DNA of 11,604 nucleotides, taken from Methanosarcinaceae archaeon. Lineage in GTDB: Archaea > Halobacteriota > Methanosarcinia > Methanosarcinales > Methanosarcinaceae. Within the stretch, counting starts at the first letter, position 1. Every line of letters starts with the position of its first letter. The stretch spans positions 5,084 to 16,687 of the forward strand of contig JAQVBP010000019.1 of the NCBI GenBank assembly GCA_028690255.1. The letters are read 5' to 3'. The notes beneath the pieces are model-generated. The model saw only the letters and a list, made by a program, of their open reading frames with translations. It was not told where the DNA came from and made no database searches. The position numbers were made by a program, and so were the translations under genes. Positions 1-6,298 of the stretch are shown one piece after another.

Positions 1-2
1 AT

Positions 3-269
3 TAATTAATTAAAAAGTTAATTGGTGATTTTAATTAATTAAAAAGTTAATTGGTGATTTTAATTAATTAAACGACTAATTGATAAATTTTAATTAATTA
101 AACGACTAATTGATGAATTTTAATTAATTAAACGACTAATTGATGAATTTTAATTAATTAAACGACTAATTGATGAATTTTAATTAATTAACGACTAATT
201 GATGAATTTTAATTAATTAAACGACTAATTGATGAATTTTAATTAATTAAACGACTAATTGACGAATTT
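3..269. repeat. AT-rich tandem array, nine 29-30 bp units
   Basis: Nine head-to-tail units begin at 3, 32, 61, 91, 121, 151, 181, 210 and 240. The first two are a 29-bp variant. Most others are 30 bp, apart from one 29-bp unit at 181 that has lost an A. Every unit opens with the palindrome TAATTAATTA, followed in the majority type by ACGACTAATTGATGAATTT. There are no unique spacers, so this is not a CRISPR array. The unit length is close to three helical turns, so any bound protein or bend would recur on one DNA face; that is inference. It lies upstream of the aCPSF1 gene and decays into unordered AT-rich DNA after 270. Confidence 0.95.
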
Positions 270-334
270 TAATATTTTAATGGTAGTAATAATATAATTG
301 GAATATAAACTGAAATTTTTTAATTGATTAGATG

Positions 335-368
335 TTTAATAAATTAATTAATAGATTAATTTATTAAA
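335..368. repeat. 14-bp perfect AT inverted repeat
   Basis: The arms at 335-348 and 355-368 are perfect reverse complements (TTTAATAAATTAAT and its complement) around a 6-bp centre. The composition is almost pure A/T, so it could be a regulator site, a DNA-unwinding-prone spot, or chance in a low-complexity region. The rest of 270-434 holds no gene that I can see. A TATA-like stretch, AAAATATAAAAGG, at about 366-378 is one candidate promoter for the downstream gene, and the ATAT around 431-436 is another. Confidence 0.5.
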
Positions 369-434
369 ATATAAAAGGATAAAAATTTTAATTGATTAAA
401 ATATTAATTAAACCCACCCTATTAACTTTTTATA

Positions 435-450
435 TTGCCCTTCGGGGCAA
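435..450 (+). other. UUCG-tetraloop hairpin upstream of aCPSF1
   Basis: TTGCCC (435-440), TTCG (441-444) and GGGCAA (445-450) form a 6-bp stem closed by the extra-stable C(UUCG)G tetraloop. It is the only GC-rich spot in the first 530 bases. If transcribed, it would sit about 87 nt before the start codon. If the TATA element is the one at 431-436, the hairpin would instead lie in untranscribed promoter DNA, so its relevance depends on the transcription start. Confidence 0.5.
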
Positions 451-483
451 AACATTACAAATGCAACATTATTTTTAATACAA

Positions 484-515
484 TTTTTTTGAAATCCAAA
501 ATTTTTTGGTTTTTT
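484..515 (+). promoter_or_regulatory. U-tract-rich leader of the aCPSF1 gene
   Basis: Three T runs lie 22 to 53 bases before the start codon: seven T at 484-490, six at 502-507 and six at 510-515. In archaea, U tracts are the signal at which aCPSF1/FttA cleaves nascent RNA and terminates transcription (known for the family). Their presence in the leader of its own gene suggests feedback by premature termination. This is inference from position only. Confidence 0.35.
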
Positions 516-536
516 GATAAAAAGGGAAGTTTGCTA

Positions 537-2450
537 ATGCCCATAGAAGACGTTCTTTTAGACCTCAAAAAGAAAATAGAGAAAAACTTGCCCAAAGGGG
601 TTTCAATCACAGATGTCGAGTTTGAGGGGCCGCAACTCGTACTCTATACCGAAGAGCCTCGCAAGTTCGCAGACGACGGGAATATCGTCCGTAATCTGGC
701 AAAGGAACTCAGGACGCGGATTGCCATGCGTCCGGACCCCCGTGTACTTGCAACTCCAGAGGACTCCATTTCTGTAATTGAAGAAGTCGTCCCCAAGGAA
801 TCCGTAATTTCAAGTTACTATTTTGACCCGGATTCCGGAGAAGTAATCATAGAGGCTGAAAAGCCCGGACTGGTTATAGGAAAACATGGAGCAACTCTCA
901 GAGAGATCACAAAGCAGATTGGCTGGATGCCAAAAGTTGCCCGCACCCCCCCCATCAAGTCCCGAACCGTGAAAAATATTCGGGAGTTTATGCGGAATAA
1001 TCTGAAAGAAAGGAAGGAAATCCTGAAAACCGTTGGCAGAAAGATCCACAGGGAATGTACCTCAAAAGACCAGTGGGTCAGGGTGACCGCACTTGGGGGC
1101 TGTAAAGAAGTAGGAAGAAGCTGTTTCCTGCTCTCGACTCCCGAATCCAGGGTCCTTATCGACTGCGGAGTAAACGTAGGCTCCGATGAAAACATGACCC
1201 CTTACCTCTATGTGCCCGAGGTCTTCCCCCTGAACCAGATCGACGCCGTGATCGTAACCCACGCCCATCTGGACCACCAGGGACTCGTCCCCCTTCTTTT
1301 CAAATACGGATACAGTGGACCCGTCTACTGCACCCCACCTACGAGGGATCTGATGGTGTTGCTCCAGCTCGACTATATCGACGTGGCGGCCAAAGAAGGA
1401 AAGAAGATTCCCTATGAAGCCGGCATGGTCGGAAAAACGCTGAAACATACGATCCCTCTCGACTACGAGGAAGTGACGGACATTGCCCCGGATATCAAGC
1501 TTACCTTCCACAATGCAGGGCATATCCTGGGCTCCGCGATTTCCCACTTCCACATAGGAGACGGGCTGCACAACGTGGTCTTTACGGGAGACTACAAGTA
1601 CGAGAAGACCCGCCTCTTCGACCCTGCAGTCAACAGGTTCCCGAGGGTCGAGACCGTGATCACGGAAGCCACCTACGGGAATTCAAACGCTTTTCAGCCT
1701 TCCCTGAAGGATTCGGAAAAACACCTGCAGCGGGTCGTGAAGGAAACTATTGAAAGAGGGGGGCTTGTCCTTATCCCGGCGTTCTCGGTCGGGAGAAGTC
1801 AGGAAGTCATGATCGTGCTTGAGGAGTCTATCCGAAAAGGGCTAATTCCCAACGTCCCGGTCTATCTGGACGGGATGATCTGGGAAGCCACGGCAATCCA
1901 CGCTACACATCCTGAGTACCTGAATAACGACCTTCGGAAACTGATCTTCCAGAAAGGACAGAACCCCTTCCTTGCCGAGTGCTTCAAGCCTGTGGACTCC
2001 CACGAGATGCGGAAGAAGATAACCGAAAACCCGCACCCATGTGTGATCCTCTCTACCTCGGGGATGATGAACGGAGGGCCTGTCATGGAATACTTCAAGA
2101 CCTTTGCCGAGGACTCCAAAAATACCCTTGTCTTTGTCGGCTACCAGGCTGACGGGACGCTTGGCCGGAGAATCCAGAAAGGCTGGAAGGAAATCCCTAT
2201 GGCCGGAAAGAACGGCAGCACCGAGGTCATCAAAATGAACATGGACGTCCAGGTCGTGGACGGGTTCTCGGGACATTCGGACCGGAGACAGCTAATGGAC
2301 TATGTAAGGAAAATGCAGCCACGCCCCGAACGGGTCTTTACCGAACACGGAGACGAAAAGGCCTGTGTGGATCTGGCAAGTTCGATCTACAAGAAACTAA
2401 AAATAGAGACCAGAGCACTCACAAACCTTGAAACCGTGAGACTGCTCTGA
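537..2450 (+). CDS. fttA: beta-CASP ribonuclease aCPSF1/FttA, transcription termination factor
   Basis: A 637-residue ribonuclease that cuts nascent RNA at U-rich sites and releases archaeal RNA polymerase; it is the archaeal relative of eukaryotic CPSF73. The N-terminal KH region (about residues 1-145) carries the GxxG loop G-K-H-G at 115-118. The metallo-beta-lactamase core has D209, the zinc motif HAHLDH at 242-247, H329 and D352. The beta-CASP part has E377 (TEATYG), H580 (SGHSD) and H604 (EHGDE), so every catalytic position is present. A TTG 34 codons upstream is in frame, but it adds a low-complexity Phe/Lys-rich stretch lying over the leader. The ATG at 537 gives the family's usual length (about 636-640 residues) and the usual start, with a weak purine-rich ribosome site at 521-529. 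The gene is transcribed alone and converges on the HAD gene. Confidence 0.97.
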   Translation: MPIEDVLLDLKKKIEKNLPKGVSITDVEFEGPQLVLYTEEPRKFADDGNIVRNLAKELRTRIAMRPDPRVLATPEDSISVIEEVVPKESVISSYYFDPDSGEVIIEAEKPGLVIGKHGATLREITKQIGWMPKVARTPPIKSRTVKNIREFMRNNLKERKEILKTVGRKIHRECTSKDQWVRVTALGGCKEVGRSCFLLSTPESRVLIDCGVNVGSDENMTPYLYVPEVFPLNQIDAVIVTHAHLDHQGLVPLLFKYGYSGPVYCTPPTRDLMVLLQLDYIDVAAKEGKKIPYEAGMVGKTLKHTIPLDYEEVTDIAPDIKLTFHNAGHILGSAISHFHIGDGLHNVVFTGDYKYEKTRLFDPAVNRFPRVETVITEATYGNSNAFQPSLKDSEKHLQRVVKETIERGGLVLIPAFSVGRSQEVMIVLEESIRKGLIPNVPVYLDGMIWEATAIHATHPEYLNNDLRKLIFQKGQNPFLAECFKPVDSHEMRKKITENPHPCVILSTSGMMNGGPVMEYFKTFAEDSKNTLVFVGYQADGTLGRRIQKGWKEIPMAGKNGSTEVIKMNMDVQVVDGFSGHSDRRQLMDYVRKMQPRPERVFTEHGDEKACVDLASSIYKKLKIETRALTNLETVRLL

Positions 2451-2512
2451 GGAATTTTTTCCGGGGACCCCCCCACACACTTTCCGTGGCGGGAAATCCC
2501 CCGAAGAATTCC
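2451..2512 (+). terminator. T6 tract within an imperfect inverted repeat after aCPSF1
   Basis: Directly after the stop codon comes GGAATTTTTTCCGGGG (2451-2466). It is matched, with small mismatches, by CCCCCGAAGAATTCC (2498-2512) in inverted orientation. The run of six T at 2455-2460 is a plausible archaeal 3'-end signal for the plus strand. Confidence 0.5.
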
Positions 2513-2551
2513 ATTTTCAAAGAGGATGGAAGAGCGTATCCGTGGCGGGTT

Positions 2552-2571
2552 AAAAAAGAGGAACGAGAGAA
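2552..2571 (-). terminator. Minus-strand U-tract terminator of the HAD gene
   Basis: On the minus strand, a run of six T (the A6 at 2552-2557) lies just past the stop codon of the HAD gene. It is followed by the short direct repeat TCCGTGGCGGG (plus-strand copies at 2483-2493 and 2539-2549). The convergent gap is only 121 bp, and each strand has its own T tract. Confidence 0.45.
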
Positions 2572-3255
2572 TTAAGGGGCCCTCAGGGGAGCTTTATAAA
2601 TATTTTTTTCAAATCGGCAAAACCCCAGCAGGTGTTCCACGAGTTTGCTGTGGTTCTCAAGGATAAGGTCGGCCCTGTCCAATTCTTTTTGATCGATATA
2701 GGTGGGGATCCCTATGCAGTAGAGTTCCGCCCGCTTTGCGGCCTCGACTCCCAGAATTGCGTTTTCTATTACTACACACTCTTCTTTTTCGATATGCAGG
2801 AGCTCGATAGCCTTCAGGTAAGGGTCCGGATTGGGTTTTCCGTGTATTACGTCATCCCCCGTAACAACGGCATCAAAGAGTCCGGGATAGAGCTCTTCCA
2901 GAATCTCGTGCACGATCACCCGATCGGTGCCCGAGACCACACAGAGCATAAAGTGTTTTTTCAGAGCCTCAAGGCACCCCCTCATCCCTTCAAAGGCCTT
3001 GAGCTGAAAAGTTTTCCGAAACTCCTGCCGGTACTTTTCAGTAATCTCTTCAAAATCAAAGGTATCGGGATCTTTTTCCGCTTTGTTTATTAGCAGAGGC
3101 AGGCCTGTCCGGGGGTTCGAACCCTCGATAGCATAGACATCCTCATCCCGGATTACCAGACCCATTTCCAGAAAAGCATGCCTCCAGGCTGCCGCATGAA
3201 AGGGCATGGAATCCACAAGGACGCCGTCCATATCAAAAATAAATGCTTTTAACAC
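2572..3255 (-). CDS. HAD-superfamily phosphatase/phosphomutase (beta-phosphoglucomutase-like)
   Basis: A 227-residue cytoplasmic HAD hydrolase. Motif I is DMDGVLVDS with nucleophile D8 and acid/base D10. Motif II is VVSGTD with S108. Motif III is the lysine of GKPNPDPY (K140). Motif IV is VIENA (E164, N165). The helical cap at about residues 15-90 is subclass I. The overall pattern matches the beta-phosphoglucomutase/phosphoglycolate-phosphatase group, which acts on small phosphorylated sugars or acids. Asn replaces the more common Asp in motif IV, a variant seen in many members. The substrate cannot be read from sequence. The start is GTG at 3255, preceded at a suitable distance by GGAGT on the minus strand; the first ATG (residue 9) would remove nucleophile D8. 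The C-terminal 15 or so residues extend past the fold. The gene stands alone, convergent with aCPSF1. Confidence 0.9.
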   Translation of the reverse strand: MLKAFIFDMDGVLVDSMPFHAAAWRHAFLEMGLVIRDEDVYAIEGSNPRTGLPLLINKAEKDPDTFDFEEITEKYRQEFRKTFQLKAFEGMRGCLEALKKHFMLCVVSGTDRVIVHEILEELYPGLFDAVVTGDDVIHGKPNPDPYLKAIELLHIEKEECVVIENAILGVEAAKRAELYCIGIPTYIDQKELDRADLILENHSKLVEHLLGFCRFEKNIYKAPLRAP

Positions 3256-3336
3256 AGTTTTGACTCCGGAACTGGAACTATTAGCAGTTCAGTTTATCCA
3301 AAAGATTTTACTTGAAAGGATTTAAGGAGTGTTTTC

Positions 3337-3346
3337 TTTTATAAAA
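3337..3346 (-). promoter_or_regulatory. TATA-like promoter of the HAD gene
   Basis: The palindromic TTTTATAAAA around 3337-3346 lies about 85 bp upstream of the GTG start. It would place transcription start near 3315, leaving a leader of about 60 nt. Within that leader a small inverted repeat, GAACTG (3269-3274) and CAGTTC (3285-3290), could form a hairpin. Confidence 0.35.
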
Positions 3347-3458
3347 ATTATTTTCAAGCTTTGAGAGATCCCACCTGGTGTTAAAGCTTTCCCGCCCAAA
3401 ATATCATGAAAATAAGGAAATCAAATTGCGTGCAGCCATCCCGCCCTAAAGAAGCCAT

Positions 3459-3566
3459 CCGATAATTACCATCAGTAATAATCAAAACCTTTTTTTCGAT
3501 TTAAAGGCTTTAAATATACCTTACTTATTACAGGTTTTTGCCCTGAAATTGAATTGCCGGTCAGCC
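3459..3566 (-). repeat. Dispersed intergenic repeat family D, copy 1
   Basis: The reverse complement of this segment matches 7973-8079 along its whole length with scattered substitutions. Shared blocks include CAATTCAATT, CAGGGCAAAAAC, GCCTTTAAATC, TTTTGATT and TACTGAT. Lengths are 108 and 107 bp, with a 3-base indel in the centre. Reading copy 1 in the frame that is open in copy 2 meets a stop, so conservation appears to be at the DNA or RNA level. Confidence 0.8.
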
Positions 3567-3615
3567 TGTAAAAAACGGTATTCGTGACCTTCCAACCCCC
3601 AAAGTAATAAACGAG

Positions 3616-3792
3616 TAGTTATTCTTTGAATAACAGCCACAAAAACGTACATGATATTCTGCGAATAACAGCCACAAAAAATGAAATTTCACATTGCACT
3701 TTCATGCTAAAGGATAGATAAAAACCAATGATATTCCGTGAATAACATACATAAAAAATAAAAATATACATTGAACATTTATTCTAAAATAG
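3616..3792 (+). repeat. Hairpin-containing repeat family H, tandem copies at locus 1
   Basis: A partial copy (about 3620-3645) is followed by a full copy (3645-3720) and a degenerate one (3724-3792), at a period of about 77 bp. The core reads ATGATATTC, then GAATAACA, then CACAAAAAA, then ACTTTCATGCTAA. The full copy aligns over about 65 bases with 8891-8955 and, less well, with 7844-7910. It includes the inverted pair ATGAAA (3681-3686) and TTTCAT (3700-3705). The element is probably mobile or retained for a shared RNA or DNA structure. Confidence 0.75.
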
Positions 3793-3831
3793 GGGGAAGG
3801 AAAATCACGGAACATAATATATTTTACAAAA

Positions 3832-3906
3832 GGTTCATTGATAATTGGTTCATTGATAATTGGTTCATTGATAATTGGTTCATTGATAATTGGTTCATTG
3901 ATAATT
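3832..3906. repeat. Five perfect 15-bp tandem repeats
   Basis: GGTTCATTGATAATT repeats exactly five times (3832-3846 through 3892-3906) without a single mismatch. The perfection implies recent expansion or active homogenisation. It lies between the HAD gene and ftsZ, far from either start. I cannot tell whether it is a protein-binding array or a neutral minisatellite. Confidence 0.97.
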
Positions 3907-4084
3907 ATTAGTACACCAATAAAATACAGCCAAAAGAATTATGCGCATAATTTTAAGTGTATAATTCAATATCAAGAGACATTTATATGACTAAAAATAC
4001 GGAATGCAGGATTAATATACTTCAAAGTAATTATGACTCTTCCCATTTCCTATGGGTATAACGAATCTTAACTCAAAGATGGGG

Positions 4085-4116
4085 CTGTTTTTGTGATAGC
4101 TATACACAAAAAACAG
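4085..4116 (+). other. Intergenic hairpin
   Basis: CTGTTTTTGTG (4085-4095) pairs with CACAAAAAACAG (4105-4116), with a one-base bulge, around the loop ATAGCTATA. It lies 500 bp upstream of ftsZ in otherwise featureless AT-rich DNA (3907-4245). No U tract follows it, so it is not an obvious terminator. It may be part of an unrecognised small RNA or a regulator site. Confidence 0.4.
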
Positions 4117-4245
4117 TGGGGAGCTGTAATTATCTATATGATGTTTTAATATTTTAGTCCCATCGAAAAACATAAAAAATCTGTAAACATAATCGAAAAA
4201 CGTTTAAAGAAGTTCATCTAAAATATAGATTCCGCTGACAGAGAT

Positions 4246-4360
4246 AAGTTTATATGCTAAATTCGCAGATACATATAAACTTTATGACACACTGTCCACC
4301 AAATATATTGGATGTAATTATAATACCATGAGCAGAAAGCAAATCCATATAAACGTTATG
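4246..4360. promoter_or_regulatory. Operator-like inverted and direct repeats upstream of ftsZ
   Basis: AAGTTTATATG (4246-4256) and CATATAAACTT (4272-4282) are an exact 11-bp inverted repeat with a 15-bp spacer. The right half recurs as CATATAAACGTTATG at 4346-4360, against CATATAAACTTTATG at 4272-4286, and ends just before a TATA-like element. Three related half-sites next to a promoter suggest a dimeric regulator. The motif also contains TATA-like sequence, so some sites could be alternative promoters. Confidence 0.45.
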
Positions 4361-4362
4361 GG

Positions 4363-4376
4363 TAATATATATAAGG
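4363..4376 (+). promoter_or_regulatory. TATA-like element, candidate ftsZ promoter
   Basis: TAATATATATAAGG would place transcription start near 4395-4400 and give ftsZ a leader of about 215 nt. A competing TATA-like element, TTTATAAAAG at about 4588-4597, would put the start almost at the TTG codon, which conflicts with use of the Shine-Dalgarno sequence there. The sequence alone does not decide between them. Confidence 0.35.
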
Positions 4377-4604
4377 CAAATATACATTTAAAATAATACA
4401 ATTATATGTACCCAAAATATTTAACATCATAAGAGTTGCAGTTTATTAAGAAAAACAAACTTAAGTCTATCATAAGGTTTATACCTCAATTGTCTCTGGA
4501 TTCGATTCAAATTTTCTTTGGATCTGTTCAAAGAATAAAACCCCTGAGAAAAGAGTGGGGTGTGAAAAATAAATTTTCCAATATAATTTATAAAAGAGTC
4601 AGCC

Positions 4605-4612
4605 GAGGGGAT
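4605..4612 (+). promoter_or_regulatory. Shine-Dalgarno sequence fixing a TTG start of ftsZ
   Basis: GAGGGGAT lies with its GAGG core 7 bases before the TTG at 4616. It makes this TTG a better start than the upstream TTG at 4436 or the ATG at 4640, eight codons downstream. Confidence 0.7.
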
Positions 4613-4615
4613 GAA

Positions 4616-5788
4616 TTGCAATCTATAGTACAAGAAGCAATGAAGTACACAGAAAAGGAAAAGGAATACCGAAAAAACGCTACATTTGAGGACGATTTTG
4701 AAGAGTTCGGACAACCACGGATTATGATTGTCGGATGCGGGGGCGCCGGGAATAATACCATCAACAGACTCTACAACATCGGGATTGAAGGAGCTGAAAC
4801 CGTATGTATCAATACGGATAAACAGCACCTGGACAATGTCCGGGCCGATAAAAAAATCCTCGTGGGGAAAACCCTTACCAGGGGCCTTGGAGCAGGGGGA
4901 TACCCCGATATGGGGAAAAAGGCTGCGGAACTCGCAAGAGGTACCCTTGAAGAAGTCTTAAAAGATGCGGATCTTGTGTTCGTAACCGCGGGACTTGGCG
5001 GCGGGACTGGAACAGGGGTTGCCCCGGTTGTCGCAGAGATTGCAAAAGAGCAGGGAGCTATTGTAGTAGGCATGGTCTCAAGCCCCTTCAGGGTTGAGAG
5101 GGCCCGCGTTGTCAAGGCCGAAGAGGGCCTGGAAGAACTGCGCAAGGCAGCTGATACCGTTATCATTCTGGACAACAACCGCCTGCTCGATTACGTGCCG
5201 AACCTCCCAATCGACCAGGCCTTCTCGGTCATGGATCAGCTCATTTCCGAAACCGTAAAAGGAATTACGGAAACAATCACCGTTCCGTCCCTTATCAACC
5301 TCGACTATGCTGACATCAGGACCATTATGGGCTGCGGCGGGGTTGCCGTAATGCTTGTGGGGGAATCCAAGAGCCAGGACAAGAGCAACGAAGTTGTCCG
5401 GACGGCCCTTAACCACCCCCTGCTCGATGTTGACTACAAAGGCGCAACAGGAAGCCTCGTGCACGTAACAGGGGGGCCCGACCTGAGCCTTAAGGAAGCC
5501 GAAGAAGTAGCCTCCATGCTAACCTATGAACTTTCCCCCAACGCCAATGTTATCTGGGGCGCACGGATCAGGGATGACTATGAGGGGAAGATAAGAGTAA
5601 TGGCCATCATGACCGGAGTACAGTCCGCTCAGATCCTCGGACCGCAGGCAGGAGCCGGGCTCTTTGAGAGTACGGCTGATGCGCTACGCCCTCAGCAGAG
5701 AGGGGAAGAAAGGCAGACCAGGGTAAACAAAGCCGGTTCATTCAGGAAAAATAGTGGAAAAGATTCAATAATTGACTTCATAAATTAA
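4616..5788 (+). CDS. ftsZ: Cell division GTPase FtsZ
   Basis: A 390-residue tubulin-like GTPase that polymerises into the division ring at midcell. The nucleotide-binding loop GCGGAGNN is at residues 40-47 and the tubulin signature GGGTGTG at 128-134. The T7 (catalytic) loop NLDYAD is at 228-233, so both halves of the inter-subunit active site are intact. After about residue 345 comes a short, variable, charged linker, ending in SIIDFIN, which resembles the C-terminal tail peptide that binds membrane anchors. From memory, the core (VERARVVKAEEGLE, INLDYADI) looks more like the archaeal FtsZ2 group than FtsZ1; this was not tested. The TTG start gives an N-terminus beginning MQSIVQEAMKY, which fits archaeal FtsZ proteins. 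A 60-codon open extension upstream is basic and AT-rich, and I take it as leader. No neighbouring division genes are visible. Confidence 0.96.
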   Translation: MQSIVQEAMKYTEKEKEYRKNATFEDDFEEFGQPRIMIVGCGGAGNNTINRLYNIGIEGAETVCINTDKQHLDNVRADKKILVGKTLTRGLGAGGYPDMGKKAAELARGTLEEVLKDADLVFVTAGLGGGTGTGVAPVVAEIAKEQGAIVVGMVSSPFRVERARVVKAEEGLEELRKAADTVIILDNNRLLDYVPNLPIDQAFSVMDQLISETVKGITETITVPSLINLDYADIRTIMGCGGVAVMLVGESKSQDKSNEVVRTALNHPLLDVDYKGATGSLVHVTGGPDLSLKEAEEVASMLTYELSPNANVIWGARIRDDYEGKIRVMAIMTGVQSAQILGPQAGAGLFESTADALRPQQRGEERQTRVNKAGSFRKNSGKDSIIDFIN

Positions 5789-5802
5789 AAAGCAGAATAA
5801 AG

Positions 5803-5844
5803 CCGGAAACCCTCAAAAAACCGGAAACCCTCAAAAAACCGGAA
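5803..5844. repeat. 18-bp tandem repeat after ftsZ
   Basis: CCGGAAACCCTCAAAAAA occurs twice in full (5803-5820, 5821-5838), followed by a partial third copy, CCGGAA. It starts 15 bases after the ftsZ stop codon, in the 3' untranslated region. Confidence 0.9.
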
Positions 5845-6042
5845 AAGATAAAACACAACCCCGGTTTCAGGCGACCTATAGTCACGAGAGCGGATAATGT
5901 AACTGCTCGATAAGCTGCAAAGTGTTTTTATTGCAACAAGTACAGACGTGGCTATAGAGCCCCCCAGTACTGGGATTTCAAAGTACTTTCACATACCTGG
6001 AATATGGAGATTGGCCCGCAGGTCAACGAATTTCCAGTAAAG

Positions 6043-6109
6043 AACCACAGATGGACACGGATAAACACGGATTAAAATCATCCGCTTAATTCGTGTTTAT
6101 TCGTGGTTT
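6043..6109. repeat. Long hairpin of the widespread 'ACACGGATAAACACGGAT' type
   Basis: The arms 6056-6075 and 6086-6105 pair over 20 bp with two G-T pairs, around the loop AATCATCCGC. The flanks AACCAC (6043-6048) and GTGGTTT (6103-6109) extend the symmetry imperfectly. Sequences of the style ACCACAGATGGACACGGATAA are common intergenic repeats in many prokaryotic genomes, including methanogens, as far as I recall. The right arm, read on the minus strand, contains CACGAATAAACA, which is also in the 14-bp array at the window end. Confidence 0.85.
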
Positions 6110-6269
6110 ATACCCATATTTTGGAATAGATACAGCTTACTTAGGGCCCGAAGGTCATGAAAGAAAATATTCCCGGATGCAGGGAATTATGAAAAAACCT
6201 GGAAAACTGATTAATATACCAGCTCTGAATAGAAATCCTGATTGATACGCCATACCTGAACAGATACAC

Positions 6270-6277
6270 TTTTTTAT
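6270..6277 (+). promoter_or_regulatory. Possible TATA element giving a leaderless transcript
   Basis: The T-rich TTTTTTAT is centred about 25 bases upstream of the ATG at 6299, and no Shine-Dalgarno sequence precedes that ATG. This spacing would put transcription start at or next to the start codon. Confidence 0.3.
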
Positions 6278-6298
6278 CAGTGGCTATATCTAAAAATC

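Larger units (their letters stand above)
3256..4615. other. 1.36-kb intergenic region, no gene seen
   Basis: This AT-rich gap lies between the divergently transcribed HAD gene and ftsZ. I see no convincing reading frame. It holds the HAD promoter, a dispersed repeat (3459-3566), a 77-bp tandem element (3616-3792), a 15-bp array (3832-3906), a hairpin (4085-4116), inverted and direct repeats of an operator-like motif (4246-4360) and TATA-like elements. The 10-mer ATCGAAAAAC also occurs twice (about 4158-4201). An open frame entering ftsZ from a TTG at 4436 is AT-rich, non-conserved and probably not translated. Confidence 0.7.
5789..6298. other. 510-bp intergenic region between ftsZ and the DHPS-like gene
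   Basis: No credible gene is present. It holds the 18-bp repeat at 5803-5844, the palindrome CCAGTACTGG (about 5966-5975), the long hairpin at 6055-6105 and a TATA-like element before the next gene. The blocks GGCCCGCAGGTCAACGA (about 6013) and GGCCCGAAGGTCATGA (about 6146) resemble each other and bracket the long hairpin, as if flanking sequence had been duplicated around it. Confidence 0.6.

Noticed and set aside
3..269. CRISPR array
   Set aside because: The 29-30 bp units are contiguous with no unique spacers, and no cas genes are visible.
435..536. 34-residue N-terminal extension of aCPSF1
   Set aside because: The encoded peptide is Phe/Ile/Lys low-complexity and overlaps the hairpin and U tracts; the ATG at 537 gives the family's normal length.
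2632..3093. Plus-strand 153-codon frame
   Set aside because: It is antisense to the HAD gene, whose catalytic motifs are intact and in the right order.
3111..3126. tRNA T-arm-like GGGTTCGAACCC
   Set aside because: It lies inside the HAD coding sequence, where it encodes part of the SNPRTG segment. No acceptor, D or anticodon arms are around it.
4436..4615. 60-residue N-terminal extension of FtsZ
   Set aside because: It is AT-rich, unlike known FtsZ N-termini, and a well-spaced Shine-Dalgarno precedes the TTG at 4616.
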